14,627 bases of DNA. It comes from Paenalcaligenes sp035301625 (GTDB lineage: Bacteria > Pseudomonadota > Gammaproteobacteria > Burkholderiales > Burkholderiaceae_B). Shown in pieces: positions 5,652 through 12,072 of this stretch (positions are counted from its first letter, which is position 1; each line of letters opens with the position of its first letter). The position numbers and the translations under genes are program-made. The notes under the pieces were generated by a model that saw only the letters and a program-made list of their open reading frames with translations, searched no databases and had not been told where the DNA came from. The stretch is from contig DATGTW010000050.1 of the NCBI GenBank assembly GCA_035301625.1, positions 1 to 14,627 on the forward strand, given 5' to 3'.

Positions 5652-6950
5652 CTAATACATACCATGGAAAATAGCATCATCAGGACCAATATGCGAGGGA
5701 GGACTCCAAGTCACATCACGCATCGAGTGTTGGACCAAATTTTCCACCCCCATCAAGACTGCAAAAATGGCCATCCGGATTGGGATGCCATTATCAGTTT
5801 GACGAAATATTGCTAAACGCGGATCTTTATTGAGGTCTGTGCTCAGGTCGTTAGCCATAGGACGACTATCCCTGGGCAAAGGATGCATAATAATAGTATC
5901 CTGATCACAGTACCTATCGACCAATGCCTGAGTAATTTGAAATTCGGGACTATAGCCCTGTATGTCTTCGGCTTGCAAACGTTCTTTTTGAACGCGCGTT
6001 GCGTAGATTACGTCAGCCCCTTTGATGCCCTCTGTGAGATCATTAGTCTGCTCAATAACATGGTTGCCCTGGCGCGCCATCGCTTCGATAATATCGGCGG
6101 GCATTTCTAATCCCCGCGGTGATGCTAAAGTAAATTTCAGACCGCGATACAACGCTAATAATTTCACCAACGAGTGCACCGTCCGACCGTATTTCAGATC
6201 ACCAATCACGGCCACATGCGCGCCATCCAAAAGCTTACCTAATCGGGAAAACTCAGTCAGAATGGTATATAAATCCAATAACGCCTGACTGGGGTGCTCA
6301 CCGGATCCGTCCCCTCCGTTAACAACTGGGATATTGGTTGCAGCGGCAAACTCAGCCACTGACCCTTGCTCAGGGTGGCGTATCACCATCGCATCGACGT
6401 AGCCCCCCATGACACGACTGGTATCGTAGATGGATTCACCTTTTGCCATCGAAGAAAAAGTAAACCCTGTCGTATCACAAACTGCACCCCCTAAACGGCA
6501 AAAAGCAGCACCAAAACTGACACGCGTGCGGGTACTGGCCTCGAAAAACAGATTACCCAACACTGCCCCCTCAAGTACCCGTGATACCTTTTGTCGCCGT
6601 GCAATGGGTTGCATGATATCTGCCAAAGAAAACAATTCTTCAACACTGTCACGCGTGAATTGATCGACAGATAACAGTTGATTTTTACCGTTAGTTTCAA
6701 TGCGATCGCGTAAACTCCCCCGTCGGGGTGCACTATCAGCATATTTTTCCAACAATGCTTCGTTTTCTACGATCTCGGTGACAAAACGACGCACGACCTC
6801 GGGCATCGCCCGATAATCCAAAGAGCTTTCAGGTAAAAGCCAAGAGTCCAGAGCCCGTCTTTTGACCCCAACCCGCGCTGAAAACATGTCGCGGGTCAAA
6901 TTCAATTTGCGCATCGCATCGCGCAAAAACACCTGTTGAGCAACCGCCAT
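5652..6950 (-). CDS. pyrB: Aspartate carbamoyltransferase with N-terminal HTH-like extension
   Basis: A 432-residue enzyme that condenses carbamoyl phosphate with aspartate, the committed pyrimidine step. The catalytic part begins near residue 90 and holds the carbamoyl phosphate site FFEASTRTRVSF (STRTR 139-143), Lys170 in the mobile loop, HPSQ at 219-222, YGRT with Arg256, and HPLPR at 356-360. E. coli PyrB is ~310 residues; the surplus is mostly an ~85-residue N-terminal extension. Within that, LNLTRDMFSARVGVKRRALD (16-35) followed by SWL reads like a helix-turn-helix of the XRE type. I recall similar extended forms in Burkholderiales. No pyrI or pyrC is adjacent. AAGGA lies about eight bases before the ATG, and a long palindrome sits 22-46 bp upstream. 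A second PyrB elsewhere in the genome is possible. Confidence 0.92.
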   Translation of the reverse strand: MAVAQQVFLRDAMRKLNLTRDMFSARVGVKRRALDSWLLPESSLDYRAMPEVVRRFVTEIVENEALLEKYADSAPRRGSLRDRIETNGKNQLLSVDQFTRDSVEELFSLADIMQPIARRQKVSRVLEGAVLGNLFFEASTRTRVSFGAAFCRLGGAVCDTTGFTFSSMAKGESIYDTSRVMGGYVDAMVIRHPEQGSVAEFAAATNIPVVNGGDGSGEHPSQALLDLYTILTEFSRLGKLLDGAHVAVIGDLKYGRTVHSLVKLLALYRGLKFTLASPRGLEMPADIIEAMARQGNHVIEQTNDLTEGIKGADVIYATRVQKERLQAEDIQGYSPEFQITQALVDRYCDQDTIIMHPLPRDSRPMANDLSTDLNKDPRLAIFRQTDNGIPIRMAIFAVLMGVENLVQHSMRDVTWSPPSHIGPDDAIFHGMY

Positions 6951-6971
6951 AATAATGTCCTTAAGCTACAT

Positions 6972-6996
6972 AAAATATACGCAATGCGTACATTTT
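6972..6996. promoter_or_regulatory. 25-bp palindrome upstream of pyrB, candidate operator
   Basis: The core TACGCAATGCGTA (6978-6990) is a perfect palindrome about one central base. It extends outward by AAAAT (6972-6976) and ATTTT (6992-6996) after a single mismatch, so 11 of 12 base pairs are symmetric. It is centred 34 bp before the pyrB ATG, where a repressor would block the promoter or early elongation. On the minus strand a loose TTGGCG/TATATT pair (19-bp spacer) overlaps it. A dimeric DNA-binding protein is implied; which one is unknown. Confidence 0.65.
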
Positions 6997-7076
6997 AGCG
7001 CCAACAGGTTATTTTGGATACCAATTAGTTTGCGCGAATACCTATAGGGAGCCCTGCGCCCTGACAAAAGCGATGA

Positions 7077-7682
7077 TTATTCCTCGCTATAAGGCGTAGC
7101 TTGGCCATCATCACCTGCAATTATTTCTGCTGCTGTCTGGGCATTTTCAACTGTCCCGACCATAAATACTAGCTGACCATTGGTGAGTGGTTCTGAATAA
7201 CGAGGCACAGCCAACAGCGTCCCGTCTACGGCCAATGCCAAGCGGCGATCAGGGTTTTCAGTAGTTATGCTTTCCAGGCGTTGACGTGCAGCGTCAGTAA
7301 GCATGAGTGCTAATAAACCCTCACCACTGTCCGAAGAATAGGTTTCCACTGACATCAAATCGTCACGGGTAAAGCTAGGCTCTGGTTGTAGGTATAATGT
7401 CGTTTCCTCATCAAGTACAACCTCGGCCCAATCATCGACAGGCTCAAAGTCTGCTAAAAAAACCATCATTGGGCTATATTCAGCCTGCTGGTCGGTGGTA
7501 TCAGTACCTTGGCCTGTGGGTGCACCAGGCTCGACTGGCGCGGTTGTCGCAGGTTGTTGCTCGGTGGTTTCAGTCGGTGCCTCATCGGTAGGTGCGGCAT
7601 CTTGGGGCGTTGTCTGACACGCCATCAACGTCAAAACACTAACGGCCGCTAAACTACGGCCTAAACCCTTGGCAAGTCTCAT
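7077..7682 (-). CDS. Putative lipoprotein with SecD P1-head-like domain
   Basis: A 201-residue predicted lipoprotein. Residues 1-22 form a signal peptide: MRLAKGLGR, a hydrophobic run, and lipobox L19-M-A-C22. Residues 23-70 are a Pro/Thr/Glu/Gln-rich linker. The rest (about 88-190) resembles the periplasmic P1 head of SecD: ...LLALMLTDAARQRLESITTE, then NPDRRLALAVDGTLLAVPRY and a G-Q-L-V-F strand followed by ENAQTAAEIIAG, like the lT..g...f...T..n.g..lA...dg.l...P pattern. There are no transmembrane helices beyond the signal, so it is not SecD itself. Function is unknown; it would be anchored in the envelope. GAGG lies about eight bases before the ATG. It stands alone, divergent from the PACE gene and separated from pyrB by 126 bp. 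Confidence 0.75.
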   Translation of the reverse strand: MRLAKGLGRSLAAVSVLTLMACQTTPQDAAPTDEAPTETTEQQPATTAPVEPGAPTGQGTDTTDQQAEYSPMMVFLADFEPVDDWAEVVLDEETTLYLQPEPSFTRDDLMSVETYSSDSGEGLLALMLTDAARQRLESITTENPDRRLALAVDGTLLAVPRYSEPLTNGQLVFMVGTVENAQTAAEIIAGDDGQATPYSEE

Positions 7683-7737
7683 AATGGGATCCTCGTCCTG
7701 AACACAAAGATAATAGGGCCCTGTTGACCCTCGAATT

Positions 7738-7767
7738 CATATACTCAAGTTTAACAGCTCTAGCCAA
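7738..7767 (-). promoter_or_regulatory. Possible promoter for the SecD-like lipoprotein gene
   Basis: On the minus strand TTGGCT (7767-7762) and TATATG (7743-7738) are 18 bp apart, each matching four of six consensus bases. The leader would be roughly 50 nt. Weak evidence by itself, but it is the best pair in the 176-bp divergent gap. Confidence 0.3.
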
Positions 7768-7790
7768 AAATGATTCTTAAGTAAATTAAA

Positions 7791-7819
7791 GTGAACCGCT
7801 TTTTCGCCAGTGCTACAAT
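7791..7819 (+). promoter_or_regulatory. Possible promoter for the PACE transporter gene
   Basis: GTGAAC (7791-7796) is followed after exactly 17 bp by TACAAT (7814-7819), a five-of-six -10 box. Predicted start about 7826, leaving a ~33-nt leader with no obvious Shine-Dalgarno. The -35 is poor, so activator help is possible; PACE genes are often controlled by a divergent LysR-type regulator, but none is present here. Confidence 0.4.
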
Positions 7820-7858
7820 TATTTTCATACCCGCTAAACGGACCAACTAAACACTTAT

Positions 7859-8374
7859 ATGTCCAAAATGCAGTCAGATAATCCTTCCTTAAACGCTCAC
7901 ACTGACTTTGAATTTATCAGCGAGCAAGCCCTCTATCAACGCAGTCTCAAAGAGCGAATTTTTCACGCAGTACTGTTTGAGATATTGGGTATTTTATTTG
8001 CAACACCTCTGGCCATGTGGATGACCAAAAAACCTGCCTTATCCATGGCAGCACTGTCTGCTGTCATCTCGGGAATGGCCATGTTGTGGAATATGATCTT
8101 TAATTGGATCTTTGATGTCTTGCAGCGCAAATATCATTTTCGCCGCAATATATGGATACGCATGTTGCATGCCTGCTGCTTTGAAATAGGTCTCATTATC
8201 ATGGTAGTACCCCTGGTAGCGTGGTGGGTAAATACTACACTTTGGCATGCTCTTGTAGTCGATATAGGTTTAGTGCTGTTTTTCCTGCCCTATTCATTCT
8301 TCTACAACCTTATCTACGATAAGGTCCGATTAGGCCTTTTAAAGCGCCGCCATAACGCTCTTGACAACTCATAA
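7859..8374 (+). CDS. PACE family efflux transporter (AceI-like)
   Basis: A 171-residue inner-membrane protein of the proteobacterial antimicrobial compound efflux family, whose members export chlorhexidine, short-chain diamines and related cations by proton exchange. The two tandem transmembrane-pair repeats are plain: RIFHAVLFEILGILFATP (33-50) then WNMIFNWIFD (77-86), and RMLHACCFEIGLIIMVVP (101-118) then YSFFYNLIYD (145-154). Glu41 matches the essential membrane glutamate (Glu15) of AceI; Glu109 is its second-repeat partner. The N-terminus is about 25 residues longer than in typical ~145-residue members, hydrophilic and with no clear ribosome binding site, so a start a few codons later (ATG 7868) is possible. 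The gene is monocistronic and ends in a strong terminator. Confidence 0.9.
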   Translation: MSKMQSDNPSLNAHTDFEFISEQALYQRSLKERIFHAVLFEILGILFATPLAMWMTKKPALSMAALSAVISGMAMLWNMIFNWIFDVLQRKYHFRRNIWIRMLHACCFEIGLIIMVVPLVAWWVNTTLWHALVVDIGLVLFFLPYSFFYNLIYDKVRLGLLKRRHNALDNS

Positions 8375-8402
8375 ATCTCATTTATGCACAGCGGTGGATA
8401 TC

Positions 8403-8420
8403 TTTGGTTTTAAAACCAAA
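8403..8420. repeat. Perfect 18-bp palindrome
   Basis: TTTGGTTTT (8403-8411) and AAAACCAAA (8412-8420) meet without a spacer. With no loop, it is a better DNA-binding dyad than an RNA hairpin. It lies 29 bp after the PACE stop and 22 bp before the terminator stem. The protein that might bind it is unknown. Confidence 0.6.
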
Positions 8421-8441
8421 TAGCGACTCTGTTTTCCGCTC

Positions 8442-8476
8442 AAAGCCAGTGCCATCAAGGCCTGGCTTTATTTTTA
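8442..8476 (+). terminator. Terminator of the PACE gene
   Basis: AAAGCCAG (8442-8449) pairs with CTGGCTTT (8462-8469), extended inside by GCC/GGC around ATCAA with one bulged base. It is followed by ATTTTTATT. A strong intrinsic terminator. Confidence 0.88.
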
Positions 8477-8503
8477 TTCTGATATAGCCAAGACAAAAAA
8501 GAT

Positions 8504-8665
8504 TTATCCCCTAACCCGCAAGGCATTGAAATTTAAGCAATTTTCCTGACATCAAAGTGATTTTATTTTTTTTGACTTTCGTTCTAACTCTTGACAAAAA
8601 ATATTTTTGCTATTTTATGTGAAACTGCAGTTATCCCCAAAACCTGTGGATAAGTTTGATGATAA
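8504..8665. promoter_or_regulatory. DnaA-box-like cluster with AT-rich tract and a candidate mgtE promoter
   Basis: The 340-bp gap between the PACE and mgtE genes holds four sites like TTATCCACA. They are TTATCCCCT (8504-8512, 7/9), TTATCCCCA (8631-8639, 8/9), TGTGGATAA (8645-8653, a perfect box on the minus strand) and TGATGATAA (8657-8665, 7/9 on the minus strand). The middle two are inverted about a five-base gap. The stretch 8541-8620 is very AT-rich. A perfect -35, TTGACA (8591-8596), with TTTTAT (8613-8618) 16 bp on, could be the mgtE promoter, placing the boxes at and just after the transcription start. This could mean DnaA control of mgtE, a DnaA-titrating site, or an origin; no dnaA, dnaN or gidA is nearby. 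Confidence 0.45.
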
Positions 8666-8714
8666 CTCTTTAACAAACGCTCAAAACCCACACCAAACAC
8701 AGAACTGAGGTTCA

Positions 8715-10217
8715 TTGGTCACTGAATCGGCAATTATCTTAAAAAAACGCTGTTCAAAATGGTCCTTACAGCCTAAACCTCAAATCGAATCAATAAAAAA
8801 TGATTGCTGTGTTTTACCCAAAAAATTTGTGCGTTTCGTACAATGGCGAGAGACACTCATTTACACTAGATACAACGACTTAATAAATATGGTTTCTATA
8901 GATCTCAATGGCCCAGTTCATGTCGCCGAGATAGTTCCCGAACTCAACGAATTAGATGTAGCTGAGGTTTTACAACAAGCACAAAGCTTTCCAAATCAGC
9001 TCATCATCGATTTGCTCGAAAACAATGAATTTGAATATGCTTTACCACTTATTCAACAAATCATTACGCAAGAACGCAGCGATATTCTAGAGGCTTTGGC
9101 CGAAGACAGTGCTACGCATCTGTTTCTACAATTAGACAAAGCTGAGTTAGCCGCGGCAAACTACTTGCTTAGTCCTAAAACACGGGCCTCTATTCTCAAA
9201 CTGATGAGCTATCCTGAGTTTACTGTCGGGAACATGATGACGACAGAATTCATCGAGGTACCCAATACTTGGACGATAGGGCAAACGCTTGAATACATCA
9301 GAAAGGTCCATGACACCAAAGAAACAGCCTATGCCATTTATGTTATCAATGATAAAAAACAGCTCGAATTTGTTGTTTCGCTACGCCATTTGGTTAGCGC
9401 ACAACCAGAACAACTACTGACTGACATATGGCAGGGTGACGAACCTATTACGGTTGATCCTATGGAGCCCCGCGAAGAAGCAGCCCAGACCATTCGCCGG
9501 TACGACTATTTAGCTTTGCCAGTTGTTGATGAGCACAACCATATCCTGGGGATTGTTACGGTTGATGATCTGCTCGATACTTTAATGGACGAGGCCGCCG
9601 AAGATATGGAACGCTTTGGGGGAGCTGAATTCATAAACCAGCCCTATCTGCGAATCAAATTTGGCACAATGCTACGCAAGCGAGGCGGCTGGTTGACCCT
9701 CCTGTTTGTGGGCGAGATGCTCACCGCCAGTGCCATGCAGTATTTCGAGATGGAACTGGAAAAAGCCGTTGTGCTGGCCATGTTTATCCCCCTGATTATG
9801 AGCTCTGGGGGTAACTCCGGTTCTCAAGCAACCTCTTTACTTATACGTAGTTTGGCTTTAGAAGAAGTCCGAATAAGGGACTGGTGGCGGGTTTTAGTGC
9901 GTGAGATCCCCACAGGAGTCGTTTTGGGGGCTCTATTAGGTGCATTAGGTTTCTTCCGAATAATTCTATGGAATAATTTAGGCATTTATGACTACGGTGA
10001 GCACTATGTACTGTTAGGCATTACCGTATGGGTTGCATTGGTCGGCATCGTTACATTTGGTTCGGCAACCGGCTCAATGCTGCCCTTTGCTTTACAAAGA
10101 GTCGGATTAGACCCTGCCAGCGCATCAGCTCCACTGGTGGCGACGCTGGTTGACGTCTTAGGCCTGATTATCTATTTTTCAGTTGCAGCAGCCATCCTGA
10201 CTGGCACGCTCTTATAA
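8715..10217 (+). CDS. mgtE: MgtE-type magnesium transporter
   Basis: A 500-residue (or shorter) inner-membrane Mg2+ channel/transporter. In order: an N-terminal superhelical domain (~65-165), two CBS domains (~171-230 and ~240-295, the second with LALPVVDEHNHILGIVTVDD), then a five-helix membrane domain from ~325. SSGGNSGSQATSLLIRSLA (363-381) and SAPLVATLVDVLG (471-483) are the MgtE pore signatures; Asp480 matches the pore aspartate Asp432 of Thermus MgtE. CBS and N domains normally sense cytoplasmic Mg2+ and close the pore. The start is uncertain. TTG at 8715 has GAGG (8707-8710) four bases before it, but the first ~45 residues look unlike MgtE. ATG 8889 (442 residues) lacks a ribosome binding site and would cut close to the first N-domain helix. 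If 8889 is right, 8715-8888 is leader RNA. Confidence 0.92.
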   Translation: MVTESAIILKKRCSKWSLQPKPQIESIKNDCCVLPKKFVRFVQWRETLIYTRYNDLINMVSIDLNGPVHVAEIVPELNELDVAEVLQQAQSFPNQLIIDLLENNEFEYALPLIQQIITQERSDILEALAEDSATHLFLQLDKAELAAANYLLSPKTRASILKLMSYPEFTVGNMMTTEFIEVPNTWTIGQTLEYIRKVHDTKETAYAIYVINDKKQLEFVVSLRHLVSAQPEQLLTDIWQGDEPITVDPMEPREEAAQTIRRYDYLALPVVDEHNHILGIVTVDDLLDTLMDEAAEDMERFGGAEFINQPYLRIKFGTMLRKRGGWLTLLFVGEMLTASAMQYFEMELEKAVVLAMFIPLIMSSGGNSGSQATSLLIRSLALEEVRIRDWWRVLVREIPTGVVLGALLGALGFFRIILWNNLGIYDYGEHYVLLGITVWVALVGIVTFGSATGSMLPFALQRVGLDPASASAPLVATLVDVLGLIIYFSVAAAILTGTLL

Positions 10218-10230
10218 GCAGTACCAATAG

Positions 10231-10269
10231 TATGGCTGGGGCGTCGCAGCAATAGCGGACCCAGCCATA
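10231..10269 (+). terminator. Possible terminator hairpin after mgtE
   Basis: TATGGCTGGG (10231-10240) pairs perfectly with CCCAGCCATA (10260-10269), with an inner CGC/GCG pair (10245-10247, 10255-10257). The stem is strong but no T run follows, so termination may be incomplete or Rho-assisted. It begins 13 bp after the mgtE stop. Confidence 0.5.
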
Positions 10270-10377
10270 AGCCATATTCCAGACAGGAGCCTTAGTTATC
10301 ACATGCATTTAAATAACAAACCACAAAGCCTACTGTACAAAAGCAGAATAAATATGTAATAATGTGCTCTTGCTTTG

Positions 10378-10453
10378 GGGCCCATAGCTCAGTGGTTAGA
10401 GCAGTGGACTCATAATCCATTGGTCGCTGGTTCAAATCCAGCTGGGCCCACCA
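10378..10453 (+). tRNA. ileX: tRNA-Ile2 (anticodon CAT, lysidine-modified)
   Basis: A complete 76-nt tRNA with encoded CCA. Acceptor GGGCCCA (10378-10384) pairs with TGGGCCC (10443-10449); discriminator A10450 and CCA 10451-10453 follow. D stem is GCTC/GAGC (10387-10390, 10399-10402), anticodon stem GTGGA/TCCAT, and T stem GCTGG/CCAGC with loop TTCAAAT. The anticodon is CAT (10411-10413). The D arm, variable loop TGGTC and T arm follow E. coli ileX closely and differ from elongator tRNA-Met. The wobble C would be converted to lysidine by TilS, so it reads AUA. It is not initiator tRNA: the anticodon stem lacks the three G-C pairs. Confidence 0.92.
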
Positions 10454-10457
10454 GAAC

Positions 10458-10492
10458 ATACTAAATGCCATGTTATCCATGGCATTTAGTAT
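10458..10492 (+). terminator. Long perfect hairpin after tRNA-Ile2
   Basis: ATACTAAATGCCATG (10458-10472) pairs along all 15 bases with CATGGCATTTAGTAT (10478-10492) around the loop TTATC. It starts four bases after the CCA end. It is presumably the tRNA transcription terminator or 3' processing barrier, although only a short TTT follows. It ends 21 bp before ubiC. Confidence 0.75.
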
Positions 10493-10513
10493 TTGCTGGA
10501 TTAATATATCGGC

Positions 10514-11104
10514 ATGACAGAATCAAACGCGCCTACCCCTCTAGCACCTTGGCTCGACGCCCAACTTGCCCAAAATTTTGGGCAATTACAGGCACACTGG
10601 CTGCTACGTCCTGGTGCACTCACCGCTGGATTGCGAGCTTTAGGCGCGCTTGATTTGGTTGTTTTGCGTGAGTACACCGATACCCTTTCTGATTCCGAGG
10701 CCTGGATGATCCAGGCAAAGCGCGATACCGCCGTTTGGGTACGCGAAATTTATATGAGCATTGATGGAATCCCCTGCGTAACTGCCCGCAGCTTTACCCG
10801 ACTAGATGATTCCAAAGGCTGTTGGCAAGGCATCCGCGGTTTGGCTAACCGACCTCTGGCCGATATGCTCTACCATAACCCAGATATCACGCGCAGCCCC
10901 TTTTGGGTATGTGCACTTGGTAAACAAGACCCCCTATACAATACAGTCAATCAAATGGCTGCCCATACCGAAAGCCCTATAAAATCAGCACAACCGCTGT
11001 TGGCACGCTGCTCTACATTTTGGTATCAAGACCATCCACTCTTGGTGGCTGAGTGTTTTTTACCTCAGTTTTGGTCCATTGCCCAACGCTCAGCACGCAC
11101 CTGA
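10514..11104 (+). CDS. ubiC: Chorismate--pyruvate lyase (4-hydroxybenzoate synthase)
   Basis: A 196-residue cytoplasmic enzyme that splits chorismate into 4-hydroxybenzoate and pyruvate, the first committed step of ubiquinone synthesis. Family landmarks are WVREIYMSIDGIPCVTARS (75-93, Arg77 equivalent to E. coli Arg76), NRPLADMLYH (112-121, near the Leu114 of E. coli), and LARCSTFWYQDHPLLVAECF (163-182, with Glu180 matching the catalytic Glu155). The ATG at 10514 fits the family length, but no strong ribosome binding site is visible; the 15-bp hairpin after tRNA-Ile2 lies 21 bp upstream. No ubiA follows, although the two are adjacent in many proteobacteria. The last 40 bp overlap the end of the convergent dppF. 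Confidence 0.88.
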   Translation: MTESNAPTPLAPWLDAQLAQNFGQLQAHWLLRPGALTAGLRALGALDLVVLREYTDTLSDSEAWMIQAKRDTAVWVREIYMSIDGIPCVTARSFTRLDDSKGCWQGIRGLANRPLADMLYHNPDITRSPFWVCALGKQDPLYNTVNQMAAHTESPIKSAQPLLARCSTFWYQDHPLLVAECFLPQFWSIAQRSART

Positions 11105-12072
11105 CAGCGCAATAAATGTTTTGCATCCCCCTCTAAGGGTAATAGCATTTGCAGCTGTTGACATGGCTTTTGGCGGATGGGGCACCGATCATAAAACACG
11201 CAACCAGTAGGTAATTCTTTATTACTGGGTAGCTCAACGTCTTTAATTTCCAGGTCAGCCGGTGTCTCACCTATATTTAACTGTGGCACAGCATCAAGCA
11301 AAGTCTGTGTATACGGATGCAGCGGTTCAGAAAGCAACCGTTCAGTAGGGCCCAATTCAACTATTTGCCCTAAGTACATGACAGCGACACGGTCACTTAG
11401 GTGCTGAACCACTGCAACATCATGAGTGATCAACACATAAGTCAGCTGTAGGCTTTTTTGCAAATCATGCAATAGATTGAGTATTTGTGCCTGCACAGAA
11501 ATATCCAGGGCCGAGGTCGGCTCATCCAGGATAATCACCTGCGGATCGGGTGCTAATGCGCGTGCAATAGCTATCCGCTGGCGCTGCCCTCCAGAAAACT
11601 CGTGCGGGAAACGGTCCAGGTACTCGGCGCGGATGCCCACCTGCTCAGCTAGCTGTGCGGCCCGTGTCCTCAGTCGCTGGCGTTGGCGCATCCCCTGAAT
11701 GTACAAAGGCTCGGTAATTACCTGCCAAACACGTAAACGTGGATTTAATGAAGATTGCGGATCTTGAAAAACCACCTGCATATTACGGTGTTGATCATGC
11801 CAATGTAGTTGCCCTTGGGTAGGGGTGTATAGGCCCATCAATACCTGTGCCAAGGTGCTTTTTCCACATCCTGATTCACCCACAATGCCTAAGGTCTCGC
11901 CACGGTATATATCAAAACTCACCCCATTAAGAGCATGCGCCACACTTGTGACCTGACCACGCCAATTATGAGCCAGCGGAAATTGCATGTGCAAGTCATC
12001 TAGTTGCAGCAAAAGCTGGTCATTGGCGCTTCCATCCAAGACGGCCTGGTTACTGTTGGAAAGTTTGCTCAT
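11065..12072 (-). CDS. dppF: Peptide ABC importer ATP-binding subunit (DppF/OppF type)
   Basis: A 335-residue ATPase of a dipeptide/oligopeptide importer. Walker A is GESGCGKS (65-72), Q-loop VVFQDPQSSLNP (100-111), ABC signature FSGGQRQR (159-166), Walker B VIILDEPTSALD (179-190), and the switch His is 217 in LITHD. The C-terminal oligopeptide-type extension carries LPTGCVFYDRCPIRQKPC (Cys291, Cys297, Cys304) and a later Cys323, a Cys set common in this family. It works as a heterodimer with the DppD-like subunit. The start overlaps the dppD stop by four bases (ATGA), a sign of translational coupling. It is the last gene of the operon and overlaps ubiC tail to tail by 40 bp. Substrate (dipeptide, oligopeptide or other) is not evident. 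Confidence 0.9.
   Translation of the reverse strand: MSKLSNSNQAVLDGSANDQLLLQLDDLHMQFPLAHNWRGQVTSVAHALNGVSFDIYRGETLGIVGESGCGKSTLAQVLMGLYTPTQGQLHWHDQHRNMQVVFQDPQSSLNPRLRVWQVITEPLYIQGMRQRQRLRTRAAQLAEQVGIRAEYLDRFPHEFSGGQRQRIAIARALAPDPQVIILDEPTSALDISVQAQILNLLHDLQKSLQLTYVLITHDVAVVQHLSDRVAVMYLGQIVELGPTERLLSEPLHPYTQTLLDAVPQLNIGETPADLEIKDVELPSNKELPTGCVFYDRCPIRQKPCQQLQMLLPLEGDAKHLLRCQVRAERWAMDQN

Noticed and set aside
8504..8665. Firm call of a chromosomal replication origin
   Set aside because: Only one box is perfect and no origin-associated gene is adjacent; kept as a DnaA-box cluster with open role.
10378..10453. tRNA-Met reading of the CAT anticodon
   Set aside because: The D arm, variable loop and T arm match the Ile2 type, and initiator features are missing.
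10292..10480. 62-residue minus-strand ORF with LDLNQRPMDYESTALTTELW
   Set aside because: This is the familiar false ORF produced by reading a tRNA gene antisense; it lies across tRNA-Ile2.
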